Of a stretch of 6,939 nucleotides of DNA, positions 1 to 6,056 are shown in pieces (within the stretch, counting starts at the first letter, position 1; each line of letters opens with the position of its first letter). The stretch comes from JAGTVG01 sp964389805 (GTDB taxonomy: Bacteria; Bacteroidota; Bacteroidia; Cytophagales; Cyclobacteriaceae), in contig CAYMFU010000265.1 of assembly GCA_964389805.1 (NCBI GenBank), positions 1-6,939 of the forward strand, in the 5' to 3' direction. The notes below the pieces were generated by a model. The model was given only the letters and a program-made list of their open reading frames with translations. It was not told where the DNA came from and did not search any database. Made by a program: the position numbers and the translations under genes.

Positions 1-1460
1 TTCCTGGAGATAATCAGCAAGCCAATAAACATCAACAGGCCATTGAGTATCAATACCTCAAATCCGAATTTATATCCCCAGAATAACCATTCCGAATTTA
101 AGCTTATGATATAAGCCAGAACGGGAGACAGGACAGCTATAACGGGCACGTATTTGTCTATTACCTGCTTTTTTGTAAACAAACCAAATGAATATAATCC
201 CAATAATGGCCCATATGTATATCCCGCTACAGTAAAAACAGCTGAAATAACGCTGTCGTTATTTATAATCCTGAAAACAACAATAACAAGGAATAAAATG
301 AAACTGAAGGCTACATGAACTTTCAACCTGGCATTTCTCTTAGCTTTTTCTGATTTACCTTCCAGACTGAGAAAATCGACACAAAAAGCAGTGGTCAGGG
401 CAGTCAAAGCCGAATCAGCACTGGAAAAGGCTGCGGCTATAATCCCCAACAGAAATACAATACCTATAAATACTGTAAAATGATTCAGAGCGAGGATAGG
501 ATACAGATCGTCAGATCTAGCTGGTAGTGAAATCCCATTCTGCTCAGCGTATATATATAGCAACAATCCCAGGCTTAAAAACAGGAAATTTACCGGTACC
601 AGGATGGCGCTGAACCAGTACATATTCTTCTTGGCATCTCCTAAACTTTTGCAGGTGAGGTTCTTTTGCATCATGTTCTGATCAAGACCGGTCATTACGA
701 CCACTATAAAAGCCCCGGCAAAAAACTGTTTAAAGAAAAACTTACTGCTTTGCCAGTCCCAGACAAATATCTGGGCATAATCATGTTCCCCGATCAGTGA
801 TTTATAATCTCCAAATGAGATATTCATTTCCCTGGTCAAATAATAGATGCTGATCACTACTGCCAAAAGCATAAAAAATGTTTGAAGGGTATCTGTCCAG
901 ACAATGGTCTTAATTCCTGCACGGAAAGTATATACCCAGATCAAAAGAATGGTCACAGTTACCGTTACAATGAAAGGAATGCCGAAGGAATCAAAAAAAG
1001 CGATTTGTAATACCCCCGCTACAAGGAATAATCGCAAAGAAGCTCCCATGGTCTGACTGATAAGGAAAAACAGGGATCCGGTCTTATAAGTCAATATACC
1101 ATATCGTTGTTGCAGGTAGGTATAAATAGATACTAGTTTCAGGCGATAATAAAGCGGCATCAGTATATTGGCTATTATGAAATATCCGAGCATGTAACCT
1201 ATTACTATCTGAAAATAGGTGAAAGCACGGAATTCCGGTTCAGAAGGTGAAATGGCTATACCTACCTCACCCGGAATCGAAATAAAGGTTACTCCCGATA
1301 AAGAAGCACCTATCATCCCGAATGCAACAACAAACCACGGCGATTGACGGTTGCCGGTAAAAAAGGTTTCGTTACTGGAGTTCTTCGAGGTAAGCCAGGA
1401 TATAAAAACAAGTATTGCGAAGTATCCAGCTATAATGGTAAAAACTAATGTAGGATTCAT
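1..1460 (-). CDS. Sodium:solute symporter (SSS family), C-terminus cut by window edge
   Basis: An open minus-strand frame runs from the ATG at 1460-1458 to the window edge without a stop, giving 486 complete residues. It is a very hydrophobic multi-span membrane protein of the SSS (SLC5/PutP-like) family, which couples solute uptake to the sodium gradient across the inner membrane. The first helix region has the GASLSG segment (residues 51-56) after a TGNR-SPW lead-in. A cytoplasmic-loop motif GLDQNMMQKN lies at residues 258-267. The helix with AAAFSSADS (342-350) carries the paired serines that form the conserved sodium site in this family. Family members are usually around 480-550 residues, so probably little is missing. 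The substrate cannot be told from sequence; sugars, sialic acid, amino acids and carboxylates are all known in the family. It is divergent from clpS, with 62 bases between the two start codons. No frameshift is seen. Confidence 0.93.
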   Translation of the reverse strand, partial: MNPTLVFTIIAGYFAILVFISWLTSKNSSNETFFTGNRQSPWFVVAFGMIGASLSGVTFISIPGEVGIAISPSEPEFRAFTYFQIVIGYMLGYFIIANILMPLYYRLKLVSIYTYLQQRYGILTYKTGSLFFLISQTMGASLRLFLVAGVLQIAFFDSFGIPFIVTVTVTILLIWVYTFRAGIKTIVWTDTLQTFFMLLAVVISIYYLTREMNISFGDYKSLIGEHDYAQIFVWDWQSSKFFFKQFFAGAFIVVVMTGLDQNMMQKNLTCKSLGDAKKNMYWFSAILVPVNFLFLSLGLLLYIYAEQNGISLPARSDDLYPILALNHFTVFIGIVFLLGIIAAAFSSADSALTALTTAFCVDFLSLEGKSEKAKRNARLKVHVAFSFILFLVIVVFRIINNDSVISAVFTVAGYTYGPLLGLYSFGLFTKKQVIDKYVPVIAVLSPVLAYIISLNSEWLFWGYKFGFEVLILNGLLMFIGLLIISR

Positions 1461-1499
1461 ATTATATCAATCAAGTGCCAAAGTTGGGGATTTTTTTTA

Positions 1500-1507
1500 T
1501 ATTTTTG
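1500..1507 (+). promoter_or_regulatory. Candidate Bacteroidetes -7 element upstream of clpS
   Basis: TATTTTTG matches the TAnnTTTG -7 consensus of the Bacteroidetes primary sigma factor and lies 15 bases before the clpS ATG, which implies a very short leader. The nearest upstream TTG (1484-1486) is only 13 bases away, shorter than the usual 17-23, so the -33 part is weak. It follows a run of eight T residues. Confidence 0.4.
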
Positions 1508-1522
1508 TAGAAAACCACGGTA

Positions 1523-1804
1523 ATGAGTTTTCAATATCAAGAAGATGAATTAGTAGAAGTCTTAGATGATCTTGAGGACCAGGAACCTAAAAACCTGATC
1601 GTTTTCAATGACGACTACAATACTTTTGACCATGTGATCAACATACTGGTAAAAGTATGCAAACACACAACACAACAAGCCGAACAATGCACCTGGCTTA
1701 TCCACTACAGAGGAAAATGCATCGTCAAAACCGGGAACTTTATTAAACTCAAACCCATGCGTGACAGCATTTGTGATGCAGGCATCGACGCAAGAATACA
1801 TTAA
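1523..1804 (+). CDS. clpS: ATP-dependent Clp protease adaptor ClpS
   Basis: This 93-residue cytoplasmic protein matches the ClpS fold. ClpS binds proteins with bulky hydrophobic N-terminal residues (N-end rule substrates) and delivers them to the ClpA- or ClpC-type unfoldase of ClpP protease. A flexible acidic N-terminal tail (about residues 6-21, rich in D and E) precedes the core. The core begins with VFNDDYNTF, where N29, D30 and D31 correspond to the residues that hold the substrate alpha-amino group. HYRGK follows at 61-65, with H61 matching the conserved pocket histidine (H66 in E. coli). The E. coli protein is 106 residues, so this one is complete but slightly short. The start is the ATG 15 bases after a TAnnTTTG element. 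It stands alone here: no clpA or clpC gene is adjacent, unlike the clpS-clpA pair of Proteobacteria. Confidence 0.93.
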   Translation: MSFQYQEDELVEVLDDLEDQEPKNLIVFNDDYNTFDHVINILVKVCKHTTQQAEQCTWLIHYRGKCIVKTGNFIKLKPMRDSICDAGIDARIH

Positions 1805-1939
1805 GAAAACCGCTAATAAAAAAAAGCCGATAATTTGTTCCTAAAAACTGCGCTAACCTGAGGATTTTTATAAAATAAAAAATAACTTCACTCTTGTAAA
1901 AATTCGGCAACGGAAAAGTAAAAATTTTTAAAATGTAAG

Positions 1940-1967
1940 TTGCGAATTCATAAAATATATATTTTTG
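1940..1967 (+). promoter_or_regulatory. Bacteroidetes-type promoter for the aminotransferase-kinase unit
   Basis: TTG at 1940-1942 and TATTTTTG at 1960-1967 are separated by 17 bases, fitting the TTG-N17-23-TAnnTTTG pattern of Bacteroidetes housekeeping promoters. The -7 element ends 34 bases before the ATG at 2002, so the leader would be roughly 25-30 bases. This is the best promoter match in the window. Confidence 0.6.
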
Positions 1968-2001
1968 ACGCTTTAAATATCTAACCTCAAAATTCAGGAC
2001 A

Positions 2002-3198
2002 ATGAGTGAACTTTCAAACAGAATTAATGCATTAGCTGAGTCTGCAACAATTGCGATGGCCACAAAGGCACGTGAATTAAAAGCCCAGGGAAAAGACATC
2101 ATCAGTTTAAGTCTGGGAGAACCAGATTTTAAAACGCCTAAACACATACAGGAAGCGGCCAAGGAAGGAATAGACGAAGGAAAATACTTCTCCTATCCAC
2201 CTGTTCCTGGATATCCTGATTTGAGAAAAGCCATTGCTGAAAAGTTGAAAAGAGAAAATAATATAGACTCCACACCAGACAATATCGTCGTATCAACAGG
2301 CGCCAAGCATTCCATAGCAAATGTTTTCTTCTGCCTTTTGGATCCCGGCGATGAAGTATTGGTTTTCTCCCCTTACTGGGTTTCATATGCTGACCAGATT
2401 AAATTGGCCGAAGGTGTTCCGGTCCTTGTTCAGGGAAGTATTGAGAACGGATTTGTCGTAACGGCACGGCAAGTGGAAGAAGCGCTAACCGATAAGACTA
2501 AAGCCGTTATCTTCTCCTCTCCCTGCAATCCTACAGGCGCTGTAATCAAGCGAGACACTATGAAAGAGATTGCAGCGATATTGTCAAAAAGAAAGGATGT
2601 CTATGTGATTTCTGATGAGATCTATGAATATATCAATTATACAGGCGATCATGTCAGTATAGGATCATTCCCTGAAATGAAGGATAACACCATCACGGTA
2701 AACGGAATGTCCAAAGGTTATGCTATGACTGGATGGCGGATCGGTTATATTTCCGCACCGGTTTGGCTTGCAAAAGCATGCTCGAAATTCCAGGGACAAT
2801 TTACCTCAGGGGCATGCTCCATTGCACAACGCGCCTCATTAGCCGCGATAACAGGAGATCAAACCCCAACGATGGAAATGGGTAAAGCCTATCTGAGAAG
2901 AAGAGACCTGGTTTTGGATATGTTGAAAGAAATTCCAGGCCTTAATACACCCACTCCTGAAGGCGCTTTCTACATATTCCCGGATATCAGTTCTTATTTC
3001 GGCAAATCTGACGGAACCACCACAATTAACTCTGCCAGTGACATGAGCCTGTACATACTTAAGGAAGCGCTTGTATCTACTGTAACGGGAGATGCATTTG
3101 GGGCTCCAGACTGTATCAGGATATCCTATGCAGCCTCCGACGAGGACCTGGTAGAGGCTGTAAAGAGGATTAAGGAGGTATTGGCTAAATTAAACTAA
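2002..3198 (+). CDS. PLP-dependent aspartate-type aminotransferase (class I)
   Basis: This complete 398-residue cytoplasmic enzyme belongs to fold-type I, class I aminotransferases, which move an amino group between an amino acid and a 2-oxo acid. Visible landmarks are SLGEPDF (37-43) near the N-terminus, the PYW aromatic (W126) that stacks on the cofactor, and NPTG (N176-G179). D205 and Y208 in SDEIYEY contact PLP. SKGYAMTGWR has the Schiff-base lysine K238 and phosphate-binding R246. R373 in RISYAAS binds the substrate alpha-carboxylate. Length and motif spacing fit the Thermus/Rhizobium-like AspAT subgroup (I-beta or I-gamma style), and K102 in TGAKHS lines up with the lysine that reads the acidic side chain in that subgroup. 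Aspartate/2-oxoglutarate is therefore the best guess. Prephenate or aromatic substrates are possible alternatives. The ATG at 2002 is supported by the promoter just upstream. The stop codon abuts the next gene's start. Confidence 0.93.
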   Translation: MSELSNRINALAESATIAMATKARELKAQGKDIISLSLGEPDFKTPKHIQEAAKEGIDEGKYFSYPPVPGYPDLRKAIAEKLKRENNIDSTPDNIVVSTGAKHSIANVFFCLLDPGDEVLVFSPYWVSYADQIKLAEGVPVLVQGSIENGFVVTARQVEEALTDKTKAVIFSSPCNPTGAVIKRDTMKEIAAILSKRKDVYVISDEIYEYINYTGDHVSIGSFPEMKDNTITVNGMSKGYAMTGWRIGYISAPVWLAKACSKFQGQFTSGACSIAQRASLAAITGDQTPTMEMGKAYLRRRDLVLDMLKEIPGLNTPTPEGAFYIFPDISSYFGKSDGTTTINSASDMSLYILKEALVSTVTGDAFGAPDCIRISYAASDEDLVEAVKRIKEVLAKLN

Positions 3199-4197
3199 AT
3201 GCCATATAACACGCTTCAGGAGGTATTTGCAGCCTTTAATAGCTTAAAGGTTTTAATCATCGGGGATGCGATGATCGATTCCTATGTATGGGGCAAAGTA
3301 GAAAGAATATCCCCTGAAGCGCCTGTTCCGATTGTCCAGGTCAGGAAGAAAGAAAAACGACTGGGTGGGGCAGCGAATGTAGTTAAAAATATCCAGGCCC
3401 TGGGGGCCACCCCCATTTTATGTACCGTTATAGGCAATGATCTTGAAGGAAATTATTTCAATGATCTGCTGGAAAAAAGGAATATATCACAGGAAGGGAT
3501 CATCCGCAGTAAAGCAAGGAAAACAACAATTAAGGAAAGGTTTCTATCAGGCTCTCAACATATTCTCAGGGTAGATGACGAACATATGCATCAATTGTCC
3601 AGAGAAGAAAGGAATGCCTTAAAGGATAGAATAGAAATCCTGCTTGGATCTGTTGATGTAGTGGTCTTTGAAGATTATGATAAGGGTGTTCTAACCAAAG
3701 AGATTATTGATTTCACAATAAAAAGATCAAATGAATTGGGGATTCCTTCCGTAGTAGATCCCAAGAAGAAGAATTTCTATCATTATACCGGTGCCTCACT
3801 TTTCAAACCCAACCTGAAGGAAATAAAGGATGGGATGAAGATAGACCTCGAAAATGATGATCTTTTAGGATTGAAAAAAGTCGTGAGTAAACTAAGGGTA
3901 AAGATGGATCTGAAAAGTGTAATGGTTACGCTTTCAGAAAAGGGAATATTAATTTCAGGAAATGAGACTGAAATCCTGTTACCTGCACATGTACGTTCGG
4001 TTTCAGATGTTTCCGGGGCAGGTGATACCGTTGTGAGTATCGCCAGTTTATGTCTTGGATTGGGACTATCACCCGGGTTTACGGCTGCCTTAAGCAATCT
4101 TGGTGGGGGTCTGGTCTGCGAGCACCTTGGGGTGGTTTCAGTAGATAAAGAAGAACTTCTGCAGGAAGCCATTCATTATGATCTAAAGCCGGATTAG
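3199..4197 (+). CDS. rfaE1: D-glycero-beta-D-manno-heptose-7-phosphate kinase (RfaE1/HldE N-domain type, PfkB family)
   Basis: This complete 332-residue cytoplasmic sugar kinase of the ribokinase/PfkB fold closely resembles the N-terminal half of E. coli HldE (RfaE). That enzyme phosphorylates heptose-7-phosphate at C1 on the way to ADP-heptose for the LPS inner core. GDAMIDSY (22-29) and ERISPEAPVPIV (35-46) match the highly characteristic HldE start. GGAAN (56-60) is PfkB signature 1, and RVDDE (124-128), EDYDKG (158-163) and KPNLKE (203-208) follow. DVSGAGDT (270-277) forms the anion hole, with catalytic base D276. The cytidylyltransferase-like second domain of HldE is absent, so the adenylyl-transfer step must be encoded elsewhere (an RfaE2-type protein). 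The start ATG immediately follows the aminotransferase TAA (TAAATG), which points to one transcript and translational coupling. Heptose kinase is favoured over other PfkB sugar kinases because of the ISPEAPVPIV stretch. Confidence 0.87.
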   Translation: MPYNTLQEVFAAFNSLKVLIIGDAMIDSYVWGKVERISPEAPVPIVQVRKKEKRLGGAANVVKNIQALGATPILCTVIGNDLEGNYFNDLLEKRNISQEGIIRSKARKTTIKERFLSGSQHILRVDDEHMHQLSREERNALKDRIEILLGSVDVVVFEDYDKGVLTKEIIDFTIKRSNELGIPSVVDPKKKNFYHYTGASLFKPNLKEIKDGMKIDLENDDLLGLKKVVSKLRVKMDLKSVMVTLSEKGILISGNETEILLPAHVRSVSDVSGAGDTVVSIASLCLGLGLSPGFTAALSNLGGGLVCEHLGVVSVDKEELLQEAIHYDLKPD

Positions 4198-4257
4198 CAA
4201 TTTAATCAAAAGTCATTTTCCTTTTTTCTTTACCAGCTGAATTATTATAAATGAGTA
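4198..4257. other. Short 3' flank of rfaE1 with T/C-rich stretch
   Basis: The 60 bases after the rfaE1 stop hold a pyrimidine-rich run (about 4213-4232). No convincing GC-rich hairpin precedes it, so I cannot call an intrinsic terminator for the aminotransferase-kinase transcript. The repeat array begins directly after this stretch. Confidence 0.4.
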
Positions 4258-4496
4258 TATATCCTTTGGGCAATTTTGGGGGATTCCAGTCAACAGCTAT
4301 AAAGGATTCCCCTCAGCGACCATGGAGGATGCCAGTCAACAGCCATAAAGGATTCCCCTCAGCGACCATGGAGGATTCCAGTCAACAGCTATAAAGGATT
4401 CCCCTCAGCAATTATGGGGGATTGCAATCACAGTCATAGAGGAATCCAGTAACTGCCAGAGGGAATTCCAATCACAGCTATAGGGGATTACTTTTA
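4258..4496. repeat. Nested intergenic tandem repeat: 23-bp units, three 46-bp higher-order copies
   Basis: The array core is three consecutive 46-bp units at 4281-4326, 4327-4372 and 4373-4418. Units 1 and 2 differ at two positions; units 1 and 3 differ at four, all near the 3' end. Each unit is two related 23-bp halves that both begin GGATTCC (GGATGCC in one): half a reads on to CAACAGC and ends in ATAAA, half b to CCTCAGC and usually ends CCATGGA. Half a of units 1 and 3 is identical, as is half b of units 1 and 2. Decayed copies of 21-23 bp follow at 4419-4440, 4441-4461 and 4462-4484, with a trailing fragment at 4485-4496. A decayed copy sharing GCAATTNTGGG lies in front (4258-4280). Period 23 is not a multiple of three and frames close quickly, so it is probably non-coding. 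It lacks the unique spacers of a CRISPR array. Function unknown. Confidence 0.9.
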
Positions 4497-4724
4497 CTCA
4501 ACCTCCAATAATAGATTTACACTTAGTCGAATAGTATCAAATTTAAATACCTGATAAAAGTATTGCCCCTAAATCATTCTCAGGCTGATAATTTTTGATT
4601 ACTTTTGCGGTGATTTTTTAAGGTTATGATCTATTAAAATGCCTTTTTGAAATCATAGCAACCATCCGGTTTTGCGTAAAATTTGAATTCATTAAAACTT
4701 GTTTCATTTAAATTATATTCCAAT
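4497..4724. other. AT-rich upstream region and likely leader of the phosphofructokinase gene
   Basis: These 228 bases between the repeat array and the phosphofructokinase ATG contain no credible gene. They hold the promoter candidate at 4600-4607 and, downstream of it, short complementary segments (GGTT at 4622-4625 and 4668-4671, AACC at 4660-4663). No known riboswitch or RNA family is recognisable. Confidence 0.5.
4600..4607 (+). promoter_or_regulatory. Candidate -7 element (TACTTTTG) for the phosphofructokinase gene
   Basis: TACTTTTG fits TAnnTTTG and is followed by CGG, as often seen in this phylum's promoters. A TTG at the usual -33 distance is not present, so the match is partial. If used, the leader would be about 110 bases. 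A closer but imperfect element, TAAAATTTG with one extra base, lies at 4677-4685. Confidence 0.4.
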
Positions 4725-6002
4725 ATGGCAAAGAAAATTAAAAGAATAATCATAGGGCAGTCAGGAGGTCCTACACCCGTTATCGACTGGGAAGTTGCCG
4801 GTATGCTCGCGGCAGCAATAAAGGTGGGATACGAAGTCTATGGTGCAATCAATGGCTTGGAGGGAATTCTTCATGCGGATGTACCGGGAAATATCGTTGA
4901 CCTTTCAAATATGGATCCCCGACAGTTCATTTATAACGGACCGGGTGCCGGATTAAAAACCACCAGGATCAAGCCAAAGCAGGAACAGTATAAGAAAATG
5001 GCTGAAAACCTAAAGAAACTTAAGGTGGATGGCATTATCTATATCGGTGGCAATGATTCTGCTGACCAGTTAAAAGGCCTTACCAATGAATCCGACATCA
5101 GAGCTGTTCATGCAATCAAAACGGTGGATAATGACCTCCCGGCGACACACCACTGCCCTGGATTTGGTTCTGCAGCACTTTATAATGCCATTGCATTGAA
5201 AAATGTTCATAACGACTTCTCCTCCTATTTGGTAAGAGGAAAATTCAGCGACGGGAAAGTTGGTGTATTGAACGCACCCGTTGTAGTTTATCAGGTAATG
5301 GGAAGAAAAGCAGGATGGCTGGCACAGGCAACTGCCTTTGCAAGAGTAGATCCAATGGGTCAAATGGATGAAGACCGTGCTCCTCACATTATTCTTTCAA
5401 AAGAAGTTCTTTTTGACAAAGATGCTTACCTGAATGAACTTAATGATACCATCACACGACTTGGTCAGGCTGTGGTAGTAGTTCAGGAAGATTTAACTGA
5501 ACGGAAAACTAAGAAATCAATTGCTCAGGTATATGGAGAAGTAAAACTTGATCCGCACGGCAACATCCAGCACGGTAGGGCCACATCCTTCTCTCCAGGT
5601 GTATTCCTGGCTCAGTTGGCTGTTAAGGAATTAAAGATTGATGCCGTAGCAAAAGTTAAAGAAGCTGTACTGGTTCCGCAACATATTCAGCGAAGCCACA
5701 GCATATCACAATCGGATGCATCAGAAGCTTATATGATAGGTTACAAGAGTGTGGAAGCTATGGAAAGTGGTGTGACAAGGACTTCTGTTGTTATCAACAA
5801 GGAAGGAGGCAAATTTGTTGCCGGGCTGACAGATCTCAGTAATATCGCAAGACAAGAGCGAAATGTTGATTACCATTATATCAATGGTTTGAACGGACCA
5901 ACTCAGGAATTTGTAGATGAATTCATATCCTGTATTGGTAGTCCAACTGCCTTGCCACATTATTCAAAAATGATATTTACACCCGTAGATTTCAAAGGGT
6001 AG
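4725..6002 (+). CDS. pfp: Phosphofructokinase, PPi-dependent type (diphosphate--fructose-6-phosphate 1-phosphotransferase)
   Basis: This cytoplasmic glycolytic enzyme interconverts fructose-6-phosphate and fructose-1,6-bisphosphate. From the ATG at 4725 it has 425 residues and starts MAKKIKRIIIGQSGGPT. The frame stays open upstream to a TTG at 4683, but that 14-residue extension looks unrelated to the family. GQSGGPT (11-17) is the first phosphate loop. IGGNDS (107-112) and KTVDND (132-137) form the active site, with D135 as catalytic base. MGR (192-194) binds the sugar phosphate, and QHIQRS (319-324) supplies a further arginine. Compared with E. coli PFK, D111 and K132 replace the two glycines (104 and 124) of ATP enzymes. 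That pair is the established mark of pyrophosphate users, which work reversibly near equilibrium. N110 sits where many family members have a magnesium-binding aspartate. The protein is longer than ATP-PFK (about 320) and shorter than the roughly 550-residue PFP class. Donor choice is inferred. Confidence 0.88.
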   Translation: MAKKIKRIIIGQSGGPTPVIDWEVAGMLAAAIKVGYEVYGAINGLEGILHADVPGNIVDLSNMDPRQFIYNGPGAGLKTTRIKPKQEQYKKMAENLKKLKVDGIIYIGGNDSADQLKGLTNESDIRAVHAIKTVDNDLPATHHCPGFGSAALYNAIALKNVHNDFSSYLVRGKFSDGKVGVLNAPVVVYQVMGRKAGWLAQATAFARVDPMGQMDEDRAPHIILSKEVLFDKDAYLNELNDTITRLGQAVVVVQEDLTERKTKKSIAQVYGEVKLDPHGNIQHGRATSFSPGVFLAQLAVKELKIDAVAKVKEAVLVPQHIQRSHSISQSDASEAYMIGYKSVEAMESGVTRTSVVINKEGGKFVAGLTDLSNIARQERNVDYHYINGLNGPTQEFVDEFISCIGSPTALPHYSKMIFTPVDFKG

Positions 6003-6012
6003 ATAAAATAAA

Positions 6013-6036
6013 AAATCCCGCTGATCGGCGGGATTT
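6013..6036. terminator. Bidirectional intrinsic terminator between converging genes
   Basis: A perfect 9-bp stem, AAATCCCGC (6013-6021) with GCGGGATTT (6028-6036), encloses a 6-base loop. On the plus strand it is followed by ACTTTTTC. On the minus strand the flanking A-rich bases 6004-6014 read as a T-rich tract. It begins 11 bases after the phosphofructokinase stop and ends 21 bases before the mutase stop, so one hairpin can serve both genes. Confidence 0.88.
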
Positions 6037-6056
6037 ACTTTTTCTATTTATATACA

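Noticed and set aside
1479..1486. Minus-strand CAACTTTG as a -7 element for the symporter gene
   Set aside because: It misses the first T of TAnnTTTG and no TTG lies at the expected upstream distance, so it is too weak to call.
1351..1548. 65-residue plus-strand ORF spanning the symporter start
   Set aside because: It lies antisense to the conserved N-terminus of the symporter and overlaps the start of clpS; no family resemblance.
1805..1939. Terminator or small gene after clpS
   Set aside because: The stretch is AT-rich with an A-run, but I find no stem of useful length and no credible reading frame.
3783..4172. 129-residue minus-strand ORF
   Set aside because: It is antisense to the PfkB-fold C-terminal half including DVSGAGDT; its serine/threonine-rich composition is typical of a shadow frame.
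4251..4394. 47-codon plus-strand ORF beginning MSIYPLGNFGGF and running through the repeat array
   Set aside because: Most of it is translated repeat read in shifting frames (23-bp period, so adjacent copies give unrelated peptides). It resembles no family I know, has no ribosome site or promoter, and stops inside the third unit.
4281..4484. CRISPR-like array
   Set aside because: Copies are directly adjacent with no unique spacers, the halves diverge by point changes, and no cas genes are nearby.
4683..4724. N-terminal extension of the phosphofructokinase from a TTG codon
   Set aside because: The 14 added residues are not family-like, and the ATG at 4725 gives the normal beginning a few residues before the GQSGGPT loop.
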